A DNA stretch of 25,104 bases, taken from positions 1 to 25,104 of IMG/VR virus record IMGVR_UViG_3300043410_001535. One strand, given 5' to 3'. A program made the position numbers and the translations under genes. Origin of the DNA: a virus. Positions 17,927 to 25,104 of the stretch are shown piece after piece. The stretch's first letter is position 1; every line of letters begins with the position of its first letter. The notes under the pieces were generated by a model that was given only the letters and a program-made list of their open reading frames with translations, was not told the origin of the DNA and did not search any database.

Positions 17927-19599
17927 CGATCATTGATCTCGATGGCAAAAAGATTTCAGTCGAGGAACAGCTTAAGGATCTCGACAGAACCGACTTTGAG
18001 GAAAGCCTGTATAAGTTCACTGTGAACGCATGGCCGCACATCGACAGCGCGCCGTTTGCTCATGGGGGCTATGCGTTGCAGGCAATCTGCGCGCATCTCG
18101 AAGCCTGCGCCGACGGATACATTCCCAATCTGCTGATCAATGTGCCTCCGCGCTTTTCCAAGTCCACCATCGTTGGGACGATGTTTCCTGCATGGGTTTG
18201 GGCGCAGCGTAATCGTACAATGTTGAGCGGGCCGGGCGTTCAGTTCCTTTGCGCGGGCTATGCGTTGGGCTTGTCCTTGCAGGATTCCGTGAAGTGCAGA
18301 AGCCTGATTTTGAGCGACTGGTATCAGAATTTGTGGGGCGATCGGTTCTCACTGGTCGATGATCAGAACACGAAGACCCGTTTCCAGAACGATCAGAAGG
18401 GCATCCGCAATACGGTTTCGGTGGGCGGCGCGACAACCGGCCTTGGCGGCAATTACCTCATTGGTGATGATCTGAACAACGCTGCGGAATCTAACTCTGA
18501 GGCGATGATTGAGGCTGCTATCAACTGGTGGGACACTGCTTGGTATAACCGCCTGAACAACTCCAAGCCGGGCATGGGATGCCGCATCGTGGTGGCCCAG
18601 CGGCTCAATGAGCAGGACATTTCCGGACATGTGCTTGAGAAGCAGATCGGCGCTTGGACGCATCTCTGCCTGCCTATGCGATATGAGCCTGAGCGGTCCT
18701 TTCACACTGTGCTGGTCCCTGACTGGGCGACTGAGGACGGAGAACCAATTCTTTGGGAAGATCCCCGAACGGAACCGGGAGAGCTTCTGTGGCCTGAGCG
18801 CTTCGACGAGGAACAGGTTCGCCTGCTTGAGGCTACCCTAGGACCATACGCAGCCGCAGGGCAGCTCCAGCAGCGTCCTGAGCCCGCTGGTGGCGGTATC
18901 ATCAAGCGGGAATGGTGGCAGCTATGGGAGCGCGACAAATTTCCGCCGCTGGACTATGTGGTGGCCGCGCTGGACACGGCCTACACGACGAAGACTGAGA
19001 ATGATTTCTCTGCGCTTACTGTCTGGGGCGTTTTCTCCGGCGGTGATCAAAAGGCAATGGCTACCCGTGTCATTGGGCGCGATGAGGAAACCATTTCGGT
19101 CATCCGTAGGGCGTACTCAGAAGAGCACCCAAAAGTGATGATGCTCTTTGCGTGGCAGGAGCGTCTGGAGCTTCATGAGCTTGTCCTAAAGGTCACTGAG
19201 ACCATGCGGCAGTTCAAGGTCGATAAGCTGCTGATTGAGAACAAGGCTGCTGGGCATAGCGTAGCGCAGGAGATCCGCAGGCTGTTCAGCCACGAGGATT
19301 GGGCTGTTCAGATGTACGATCCAAAGTCCATCGACAAGCTATCGCGGCTTTATTCGGTGCAGCATCTGTTTGCTGAAGGTCTGATCTGGGCTCCCGATCG
19401 CGCGTGGGCAGATCAGGTAATCACGCAAGTTGGGACGTTCCCCAAAGGCAAGCATGACGACTTGGTGGATACTGTCAGCATGGGGCTGAGGCATCTGCGC
19501 GAGATTGGCCTGTTGTCGCGTGGTGCGGAGTTTACCGCAGAAATCGATGCAAAGATGGATTTCACGGGTTCCGGACTTCAACCTTTGTATGGTATTTAG
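17923..19599 (+). CDS. terL: Terminase large subunit
   Basis: A 558-aa protein from ATG 17923, overlapping the previous stop. The ATPase domain has a Walker-A-like P75-PRFSKST (NVPPRFSKST) and an acidic Walker-B-like strand (YLIGDDLNNA, D182-D183). The nuclease domain begins with D351 in VVAALDTAYTTKTENDFSAL, and a late pair H511-D-D in GKHDDLVDTVSMGLRHL supplies more metal ligands. The usual Arg finger region lies between. It packs DNA into proheads and cuts concatemers. Its length is typical. The structured stretch and tRNAs follow directly. Confidence 0.95.
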   Translation: MTIIDLDGKKISVEEQLKDLDRTDFEESLYKFTVNAWPHIDSAPFAHGGYALQAICAHLEACADGYIPNLLINVPPRFSKSTIVGTMFPAWVWAQRNRTMLSGPGVQFLCAGYALGLSLQDSVKCRSLILSDWYQNLWGDRFSLVDDQNTKTRFQNDQKGIRNTVSVGGATTGLGGNYLIGDDLNNAAESNSEAMIEAAINWWDTAWYNRLNNSKPGMGCRIVVAQRLNEQDISGHVLEKQIGAWTHLCLPMRYEPERSFHTVLVPDWATEDGEPILWEDPRTEPGELLWPERFDEEQVRLLEATLGPYAAAGQLQQRPEPAGGGIIKREWWQLWERDKFPPLDYVVAALDTAYTTKTENDFSALTVWGVFSGGDQKAMATRVIGRDEETISVIRRAYSEEHPKVMMLFAWQERLELHELVLKVTETMRQFKVDKLLIENKAAGHSVAQEIRRLFSHEDWAVQMYDPKSIDKLSRLYSVQHLFAEGLIWAPDRAWADQVITQVGTFPKGKHDDLVDTVSMGLRHLREIGLLSRGAEFTAEIDAKMDFTGSGLQPLYGI

Positions 19600-19605
19600 T
19601 TGACA

Positions 19606-19748
19606 GGTGGCTGGGGAGACCAGTGAGGCGACCGAGTGATCGACGGTATCCAAGATGCTGGAGCCCTCGCCCAGCCCACCATAAAATTCGCCCGGTGTGC
19701 GGTCCGTGCCGGGGCCTCATCGAAGCTCTGCGAAAGGGGCAACGGACC
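19606..19748 (+). ncRNA. Candidate structured RNA upstream of the tRNAs
   Basis: Two large hairpins fit in the 189-bp gap after terminase. In the first, GGTGG-CTGGG-GAG (19606-19618) pairs with CTC-CCCAG-CCCACC (19667-19681) with small bulges, enclosing CCAG/CTGG and GTATC/GATGC stems. In the second, GGTCCGT-GCC (19701-19710) pairs with GGC-ACGGACC (19738-19748) with one bulged A. A TGCATATGCA palindrome follows at 19749. The segment has no T-loop, so it is not a tRNA. A possible short ORF from GTG 19623 exists but runs into the tRNAs. Confidence 0.4.
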
Positions 19749-19788
19749 TGCATATGCAAAGCGGAGAATAGTGTATGCACAAAAAATA

Positions 19789-19866
19789 CGGAGTGTAGCG
19801 CAGTCTGGTCAGCGCATCTGGTTTGGGACCAGAGGGCCGCAGGTTCGAATCCTGCCACTCCGACCA
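19789..19866 (+). tRNA. tRNA-Pro (anticodon TGG)
   Basis: Acceptor stem CGGAGTG/CACTCCG, anticodon stem TCTGG/CCAGA with loop TTTGGGA, T arm with GGTTCGAATCC, discriminator A and encoded CCA. It would read CCA and, by wobble, other Pro codons. Confidence 0.97.
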
Positions 19867-19871
19867 ACAAT

Positions 19872-19946
19872 GCGGGTGTAGCTCAGTGGCAGAGCTTCTG
19901 CCTTCCAAGCAGAATGTCGCGGGTTCGAACCCCGCCGCCCGCTCCA
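19872..19946 (+). tRNA. tRNA-Gly (anticodon TCC)
   Basis: Acceptor GCGGGTG/CGCCCGC (one T-G pair), anticodon stem TCTGC/GCAGA with loop CTTCCAA, T arm GCGGG-TTCGAAC-CCCGC, discriminator T and encoded CCA. Reads GGA. Confidence 0.97.
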
Positions 19947-19981
19947 TTAAATTTAGTTGATCGACTGACGTTTTCTAACAG

Positions 19982-20055
19982 TCCCTTGTCGTCTAAAGGT
20001 AGGACACCGCACTTTGACTGCGTGAATCGTGGTTCGAATCCATGCGAGGGAACCA
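19982..20055 (+). tRNA. tRNA-Gln (anticodon TTG)
   Basis: Acceptor TCCCTTG/CGAGGGA (one T-G pair), anticodon loop CTTTGAC with a mostly paired stem (CCGCA/TGCGT, one mismatch), T loop GTTCGAATC, discriminator A and encoded CCA. Reads CAA. The weak first anticodon-stem pair is its only irregular point. Confidence 0.92.
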
Positions 20056-20092
20056 AAATTGTGCTATCTTCCCTCAATCACAGGGGAAAACC

Positions 20093-20305
20093 ATGGCACG
20101 GGTATTGGCAAACGCAGTAGTGGACATCATCAAGCCGTCCACTCCGGTCAGGATTGGTCATTTCAAGGTTGAGGTCTGGGGCAAGGCTCCTCATGACTAT
20201 GTTCGCACCTATGAAATCATGGCAAAATCCGATACAATAGCTGCTCAGGAAGGCATCCGTCGCTTTGTCGACGAGATGGAAAAGCTCGACATTTCAGAGG
20301 GTTAG
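20093..20305 (+). CDS. Conserved small phage protein, 70 aa
   Basis: ATG 20093 has AGGGG a few bases upstream. The core RIGHFKVEVWGKAPHDYVRT and YEIMAKSDTIAAQEGIRRFV match a small protein commonly found just before portal genes in alphaproteobacterial phages. The mixed alpha/beta layout with an acidic C-terminus (DEMEKLDISEG) gives no enzyme motif. Its neighbours, terminase and portal, suggest a morphogenesis-linked role, but this is positional inference. Confidence 0.75.
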   Translation: MARVLANAVVDIIKPSTPVRIGHFKVEVWGKAPHDYVRTYEIMAKSDTIAAQEGIRRFVDEMEKLDISEG

Positions 20306-20308
20306 CAC

Positions 20309-22576
20309 ATGCCAATGGTGCCGGGGCTCGTGCCTCACATTCGACAGCTCGCCCCGGAAATGCCCGGCATTGCTTCCAATGATGACGGCATCGAAGTCGT
20401 CGTTGATGAGGATAAGCCCTCCGTTGACACGGATGACAAGGGCAACATCCTTCGGATTGAGCATCCAGATGGCTCGATTTCCATTTCCTTGGATGGCAAG
20501 GGCATCGGTGGCAATGAAGAAACCGAGGCAGAGCGCGCCAAAGAATGGTTCCGCAACCTTGTCGACGATATTGATGAGGGCGAACTTGTCAGGATCTCTG
20601 ATGAGTTAATGCGCGGCATTAGTGACGACATCGAAAGTCGTCGCGAATGGATCGATGACCGTGCTCAAGGCATCAAGCTCCTTGGCTTGAAGATTGAAAT
20701 TCCCGGTTTGCAGGGTGCGTCTGACGGCGCACCGATTGAGGGCATGTCAAAAGTTCGACATCCGCTGCTGCTTGAAGCGGTGCTGCGATTCCAAGCGAAC
20801 GCCCGTGGCGAAATGTTGCCCACTGATGGTCCGGTTAAGGTTCGAAATGACGCTGTGGCGTCAACTTTGGAGCAGGACCAGCTTGGAAATGCGCTTGAGA
20901 AGGATCTCAACCACTATCTGACGGCTGTCGCGAGCGAATATTACCCTGATACTGACCGCATGTTGCTCATGCTCGGCTTCGGTGGGACCGCCTTCAAGAA
21001 GATTTACTACTGCCCGCTTCGGAATCGTCCAGTCAGCGAGAGCGTTGACGCTGATGATCTGCGTAATGCAAAGCGCGTCACGCATCGCACAAAGATGCGT
21101 CCTTCGACCGTTAAGCGTCTTCAAATCCTCGGTGTCTATCGAGATGTCGATCTTGCAACGCCCAAGCCCGTCGATCTCGACAGTGTGCAGCGTGAAAAGA
21201 ACTCGCAGCAGGGAATTTCGCAAGAAAGTTTCAATCCTGACGATAGAGACCGCGAAATCTACGAATGCTACTGCGAACTCGACATTTCTGGGTTTGAACA
21301 CAAGTACAAAGGCAAGGAATCTGGCCTTGAGATCCCCTATCGAGTGACAATTGACGTTTCCAGCAAGGAAATTTTGTCGATTGTCCGCAATTACGACGAA
21401 GATGACGCCGAACTGCCCACTGCGCGGCAGAATTTCGTCAAATACACCTTCGTTCCGGGCATGGGCTTCTATGATCTCGGCCTTCTGCACATCCTTGGGA
21501 ACACCACAAACGCCCTGACGGCTGCTTGGCGCGAGATGCTGGACGCTGGCATGTACGCCAACTTCCCCGGCTTCCTGATGGCCGACACTGGCGCGCGTCA
21601 GAACACCAATATCTTCCGTGTTCCGCCCGGCGGCGGCGCTCTGGTGAAGACTGGCGGCGTTCCGATCAATCAAGCGATTATGCCGCTTCCCTACAAGGAC
21701 GTTGGCAGCGGGCTTATGACGCTCTCTGACAACATGGCGCAGACCGGCGCTCGGGTTGGCGGCACGGCAGAGCTTGCGGTCGGTGAAGGCCGCACAGACG
21801 CTCCTGTGGGCACTACGCTCGCGATGATCGAGCAGGCCACGAAGATCCTCAACGCCGTCCATAAGCGCATGCATAGCTCTCAGGCAGAAGAGTTTCAGCT
21901 TCTGGCCCGTTGTTTCAAGGAGAACCCAGAGAGCTTCTGGCAGCGCAAGGGCAAACCTTCGTATCCGTGGAGCGAGCAGACGTTCATTCAGGCTCTGAAC
22001 GATTGCGAACTGATCCCGCAGGCTGATCCGAACACCTCAAGCCATACACAGCGCCTGATGAAGATCATGGCCCTGAAGCAGCTTCAGGCGGCTAGCCCCT
22101 CGATGTACGATCCCATCGCGATCGACACGGCAGCGTTGAAGGCTATCGGTTGGAGCAATCCAGAGCAGTTCCTTGCGCCGCAACAGGCGCAGGCTAATCC
22201 GCCGCCTGAACTGATACAGGCGCAGGCGATGATGCGGACCAATGAAATGAAGGCTCAAGCCTCCATGATGGATTCGCAGACGAAGGCACATGCCGCGCAG
22301 CTTAAGGGCGAAGCTGATCTGATGAAGGCCAAGATTGAGATGATCAAGGCCCAGAACAGTCTGGATCTCGCCGAGCAGGAATTGCACAGCAAAGCTGCGG
22401 ATCGCGTTTCGCGTGAGCGCATCCAGCTTGTGGATCTGGCGCAGAACCTTTCGGTTCACCCAGAGAGTGCTGGTCTCGTTGAGCCGCTGATTCAACCTGC
22501 CATGCAGGACATCGATAAACAGGAAGAAATCGGGATGCGCGGCTTGCAGACGCCTCGTCCCCTTGGAGGTGAGTGA
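20309..22576 (+). CDS. Portal protein (P22-like size)
   Basis: A 755-aa protein three bases after the previous gene, with GAGGG seven bases upstream. The length, gene order and motifs (RMLLMLGFGGTAFKKIYY, NFVKYTFVPGMGFYDLGLLH, LHILGNTTNALTAAWREMLD) match portals of P22/podovirus type, which form the ring for DNA entry and tail attachment. Residues from about 640 form a long coiled coil with KAQASMMDSQTKAHAAQL and ADLMKAKIEMIKAQNSLDLA, which would make the crown or barrel. It ends in TGATG overlap with the next gene. Confidence 0.9.
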   Translation: MPMVPGLVPHIRQLAPEMPGIASNDDGIEVVVDEDKPSVDTDDKGNILRIEHPDGSISISLDGKGIGGNEETEAERAKEWFRNLVDDIDEGELVRISDELMRGISDDIESRREWIDDRAQGIKLLGLKIEIPGLQGASDGAPIEGMSKVRHPLLLEAVLRFQANARGEMLPTDGPVKVRNDAVASTLEQDQLGNALEKDLNHYLTAVASEYYPDTDRMLLMLGFGGTAFKKIYYCPLRNRPVSESVDADDLRNAKRVTHRTKMRPSTVKRLQILGVYRDVDLATPKPVDLDSVQREKNSQQGISQESFNPDDRDREIYECYCELDISGFEHKYKGKESGLEIPYRVTIDVSSKEILSIVRNYDEDDAELPTARQNFVKYTFVPGMGFYDLGLLHILGNTTNALTAAWREMLDAGMYANFPGFLMADTGARQNTNIFRVPPGGGALVKTGGVPINQAIMPLPYKDVGSGLMTLSDNMAQTGARVGGTAELAVGEGRTDAPVGTTLAMIEQATKILNAVHKRMHSSQAEEFQLLARCFKENPESFWQRKGKPSYPWSEQTFIQALNDCELIPQADPNTSSHTQRLMKIMALKQLQAASPSMYDPIAIDTAALKAIGWSNPEQFLAPQQAQANPPPELIQAQAMMRTNEMKAQASMMDSQTKAHAAQLKGEADLMKAKIEMIKAQNSLDLAEQELHSKAADRVSRERIQLVDLAQNLSVHPESAGLVEPLIQPAMQDIDKQEEIGMRGLQTPRPLGGE

Positions 22577-23730
22577 TGGCTTTTAAAGATGATTATATTC
22601 CAGAGGGACTTCTCGTAGCTGGAAGCAATCGTGTTCCTGAGTATGCCAAACCGGGATACGATCCGACGACTGCTGAAGCTGCTAAACGGTATCTTGGCGA
22701 AAGAATTGCAGCCCCTAGTGCATCTCCCGCAGGCCGTTGGTGGCAGCGTCATGGGATTATGCCAGAGGTGCTGACTGGCGATGCCCCTCGCACCATGTCT
22801 GAAGAAGAACAGGCTTTCCGCAATCGCGTTCTTGCGGATGCTTTGGCAGTTGCCGAACAGCGGAAGAAGACTGAGGCTGATTACGGGAAGCTTGCTGAAA
22901 CGGCTTCTGCGTTGCGTGAAATGCCTCGTGTGACTGGATCAACGTACTTTGAGCCAATCAGCGATGAAGAGCTTGCGCGGCGCGAGCAGGAAGAGGCCGC
23001 AAGGGCTCAGGCTATCATCAATCGCCAGTATCCTAATCCTGCTGCGGAGCCCGGTGGGGCTACGCCGATAACGGATACAGCCAGAAGCGTTTTGCGCCAG
23101 AGACTAAACCTTCCTGTTCAGGGTTCTGTTGCGGCTGCGCCTGCAATCACTCCTCCCGCTTCAGTTGAGGGCGAACCCGGATACACAACGCCGGGCGCCG
23201 CTGCTCAGTGGGCATATGGTGACATCAACGCCAAGCCTCTCGGCGCTCCTCCGGCTTCCGCTGGGGCCGGACGTGGTGCTGCGCCTGCTATGCTGGGCAG
23301 TCAACTTGCTGAGGATATGGCTAGGGCGCAAACTGAAAATGCCGCGCTTGATCGTAAGCAGGTCTCTTCGCCTACCCCTCGTCCTGCGCCGCTTCCTCCT
23401 AAGCGTCCCGTTGAGTTTGCCCCCGCCACTGAGCAGGGCAACCAGTCTCTGTTCTCGTCCATCCTTGAGCGCCTTAAGCCGCAAGACCCCTATGCTGGCA
23501 TGAGTCGTCAGCAAATGGCGCAGCGGGCTCAGGAAATGCAGCGCAGTGGCGATGAGGCAGGCGCAAACATTCTGACGCAGCGCCTCGATCGTGGCATTAC
23601 ATCACCAGACCAGCAAAGCTCTGATGGCATGAAGCGCGGTGGCACTGCGAAGACTGCTGGGCCACATAAGGATGCTGCTCTTCATAAGGCTTTGGACATC
23701 ATTCACACCATGTTGCAGCGCGGTCGCTAA
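22576..23730 (+). CDS. Ala/Pro-rich virion-associated protein, 384 aa
   Basis: ATG 22576, six bases after GGAGG; a GTG at 22573 is also possible. The N-terminal 60 residues contain a GRWWQRHGIMPEVLTGDAPR segment. The middle is low-complexity, rich in Ala, Pro, Gln and Glu, and mostly disordered. The end KTAGPHKDAALHKALDIIHT is a short His-containing helix often seen in this class. Position after the portal suggests a scaffold, ejection or internal virion protein. No catalytic motif is present. Confidence in a structural role is moderate. Confidence 0.55.
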   Translation: MAFKDDYIPEGLLVAGSNRVPEYAKPGYDPTTAEAAKRYLGERIAAPSASPAGRWWQRHGIMPEVLTGDAPRTMSEEEQAFRNRVLADALAVAEQRKKTEADYGKLAETASALREMPRVTGSTYFEPISDEELARREQEEAARAQAIINRQYPNPAAEPGGATPITDTARSVLRQRLNLPVQGSVAAAPAITPPASVEGEPGYTTPGAAAQWAYGDINAKPLGAPPASAGAGRGAAPAMLGSQLAEDMARAQTENAALDRKQVSSPTPRPAPLPPKRPVEFAPATEQGNQSLFSSILERLKPQDPYAGMSRQQMAQRAQEMQRSGDEAGANILTQRLDRGITSPDQQSSDGMKRGGTAKTAGPHKDAALHKALDIIHTMLQRGR

Positions 23731-23748
23731 TATCTTCGGAGATCAATT

Positions 23749-25104
23749 ATGGACGACAACCACTTCAGTGCTCTTGCGGAGGATATCCATCATCTGCATC
23801 GGCAAGATGATCCTGCCGTCCTAGCTGCTATGCTGCATGCCTTTATGATGAAGCATGGCGACCTATCGCATGAGCATGCAAATCATGTTGTGCGCGACAT
23901 GTTTCGTCGGGGAATGCCGCAGCAAAGGTTTGCCTCTGGCGGCGACGTAGAGAAGGCTCTACAGGCTGTTGGGGGGGCACAGAATGATCCAGTAGCAGCC
24001 GCCCAGCAAACTGTTGCGGCCCCGCGCCCAAGGTTCTCTATTCGCCCTGCTGGAACCGCTCCTGCGGCACCTACCTCTGCGCCTGCTTATCAGTTTCAGC
24101 AGCTTGATGAAGGCAACGCGAATACAAATTCGCTTAGGGATGCGTTTAGGCGTGGCATCGAGCGCCACCTGTCTCTTCCTGAAGGAGAGCGCATTGTAAA
24201 TTCTCGCAATGCTATCAAAGCTCTTGAGCCATATATGGGAACCCGCAAAGATGGGAAGCCCATTGCTTTGCTTAGTCAAAATGCAAAGCTGCTTAAGGCG
24301 CAAACTGGAACAGATGAGAAGAAGCCTATTGAACTTGAAGATGGGCGAGGCGTGGAGACCATCGGTCTATCGTTGTATCCAGACTATCGCGAAGGAGAGA
24401 TGAAGCTTTGCCCGAATAGCGCATCTTGCCGCGATGAGTGCCTTGGGAAGACATCCGGTCAATATTCGGAAGCCTTTTCTGGATCGCAAGAGAAGAAGGG
24501 CGGCATCAGTGTCCGCAAGAGAGCCCTGAATCGCACGATGGCAATGATGCGCGAGCCTGAGGCATTTGCTGTTCGTCTTTGGGATGACATTGAAAGCGCT
24601 CGTAGAGAAGCGGAGCGCAACGGAAATCACCTTGGTGTGAGGCTCAATACCCTGTCGGATCTTAATCCGATCATCCATGAACCGATCATCAAGGGCCAGC
24701 CCGATGTTTCGTTCTACGACTACACGAAAATGGGTTGGAATCCGGTAGCTGAAAATCACCATTACACTCATTCTTCGACCGGCTTGTCTCAAGATGAGGT
24801 TCACAACCCTCATTCCAACTGGAACAAGATGCGCCGGAAGTTGGATCAGGGCGATAATGTCGCGATGGTCTTCACTAATAAGGGAAAACAGATCCCCGAT
24901 TTTGTTCACGATCAGGAAACTGGCAAAAAATACCGTGTGATCGACGGAAGAACGCACGATTTTCGCCCGTTAGACATGCTTGAGAACGATGGCGTTGATG
25001 GTCAGATCGTTGGATTGAGCAATTTGAAAAGTACGGGCCAGCGTGACAACGCTCATATCGATTCCAATGGGTTTTTTGTGAAGTATGACCCTAAAGTTCA
25101 TGGC
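23749..25104 (+). CDS. GP88-domain protein, 3' end beyond the window
   Basis: ATG 23749 has GGAG seven bases upstream, and the frame stays open for 452 codons to the right edge. Residues 1-60 are His-rich and helical (LAEDIHHLHRQDDPAVLAAM), followed by a Pro/Ala linker. From about 200 the protein matches GP88 (PF17338): TIGLSLYPD, C221-x5-C227-x3-C231 (CPNSASCRDEC), RALNRTMAMMREP, and F322-YDYTKMGWNP, then a THSSTGLS motif. The Cys cluster suggests a bound Fe-S or metal site. Here GP88 is joined to an N-terminal region and to more sequence beyond the edge, so it may be part of a long polyvalent protein delivered with the virion. Confidence 0.75.
   Translation, partial: MDDNHFSALAEDIHHLHRQDDPAVLAAMLHAFMMKHGDLSHEHANHVVRDMFRRGMPQQRFASGGDVEKALQAVGGAQNDPVAAAQQTVAAPRPRFSIRPAGTAPAAPTSAPAYQFQQLDEGNANTNSLRDAFRRGIERHLSLPEGERIVNSRNAIKALEPYMGTRKDGKPIALLSQNAKLLKAQTGTDEKKPIELEDGRGVETIGLSLYPDYREGEMKLCPNSASCRDECLGKTSGQYSEAFSGSQEKKGGISVRKRALNRTMAMMREPEAFAVRLWDDIESARREAERNGNHLGVRLNTLSDLNPIIHEPIIKGQPDVSFYDYTKMGWNPVAENHHYTHSSTGLSQDEVHNPHSNWNKMRRKLDQGDNVAMVFTNKGKQIPDFVHDQETGKKYRVIDGRTHDFRPLDMLENDGVDGQIVGLSNLKSTGQRDNAHIDSNGFFVKYDPKVHG

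Noticed and set aside
19600-19628. TTGACA after the terminase stop as a tRNA promoter
   Set aside because: No -10 box lies 16-18 bp downstream; GTGAGG is at that place.
19623-20120. 165-aa plus-strand frame from GTG 19623 with GGGGAG upstream and a CGPC...CIC stretch
   Set aside because: It reads through all three tRNA genes. The first 50 codons use rare CGA and AGA for Arg unlike the neighbours. A truncated gene remains possible but is not supported.
20861-21874. 337-aa open frame on the minus strand inside the portal gene
   Set aside because: It is antisense to a well-supported portal coding frame, has no ribosome site or promoter, and its composition is that of a reversed coding sequence.
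1-25104. CRISPR array, insertion sequence, integrase or attachment site
   Set aside because: I found no regularly spaced direct repeats with spacers, no transposase or integrase motifs and no tRNA-matching duplicated ends in this window.

Overview
This window looks like a 25.1-kb piece of a tailed double-stranded DNA phage, free or integrated, with an alphaproteobacterial and probably Rhizobiales-like host. It carries terminase large-subunit, portal, Rad52, Gp157, RusA and replication genes, packed with 1-30 nt overlaps and almost no metabolic cargo. Three points suggest the host group: a GapR (DUF2312) homologue, a family centred on alphaproteobacteria; several small accessory proteins of the kind common in Rhizobiales phages; and a tRNA set that reads A-ending codons. 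No integrase is visible, so lifestyle is unresolved, although a Cro/YdaS-like regulator sits at a divergent control region.

Layout. (1) 1-3474, minus strand: a recombination/early operon with a Gp157-like protein, Rad52 annealase, small HTH protein, SSB-like protein, PD-(D/E)XK nuclease, HNH nuclease, small unknowns, and a DUF6378-like gene running off the left edge. (2) 3475-3568: divergent control region. (3) 3569-5839, plus strand: Cro-like regulator, small HTH, RusA resolvase and GapR-like protein, then two small genes each behind a nearly identical operator/promoter/leader-hairpin module, then two further genes. (4) 5979-8856: an O-like replication protein whose gene contains an 11-bp iteron array, a possible loader, an HNH protein with an overlapping zinc-finger ORF, a small membrane protein, and a stand-alone DnaA domain IV-like protein. 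(5) 8891-9246: a small minus-strand gene, a perfect DnaA box and a rightward leader. (6) 9260-13985: a DGQHR/ParB-like protein, a ParB-MT-A70 adenine methylase fusion, a tandem HTH protein, a small-terminase-like protein, a Dam methylase and small unknowns. (7) 14063-17926: a train of small accessory ORFs, several sharing a coiled-coil and C-terminal cassette. (8) 17923-25104: large terminase, a structured stretch plus three tRNAs (Pro, Gly, Gln), a small conserved protein, portal, an Ala/Pro-rich protein, and the start of a large GP88-domain protein cut by the right edge.

How it fits together. Gp157/Rad52/SSB/nuclease should process and anneal DNA ends and RusA should resolve junctions. The O-like protein probably initiates replication at iterons inside its own gene, as in lambda. 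The DnaA-like protein could act at the two perfect TTATCCACA boxes, which lie next to two control regions. Many leaders are predicted to fold over or beside the ribosome binding site, and many genes are joined by ATGA overlaps, so translational control appears to be a recurring theme. The most unusual items are the out-of-frame 11-bp iterons, the duplicated operator-leader modules, the start-codon hairpin at 14034-14065, the structured region upstream of the tRNAs, and the GP88-containing protein.
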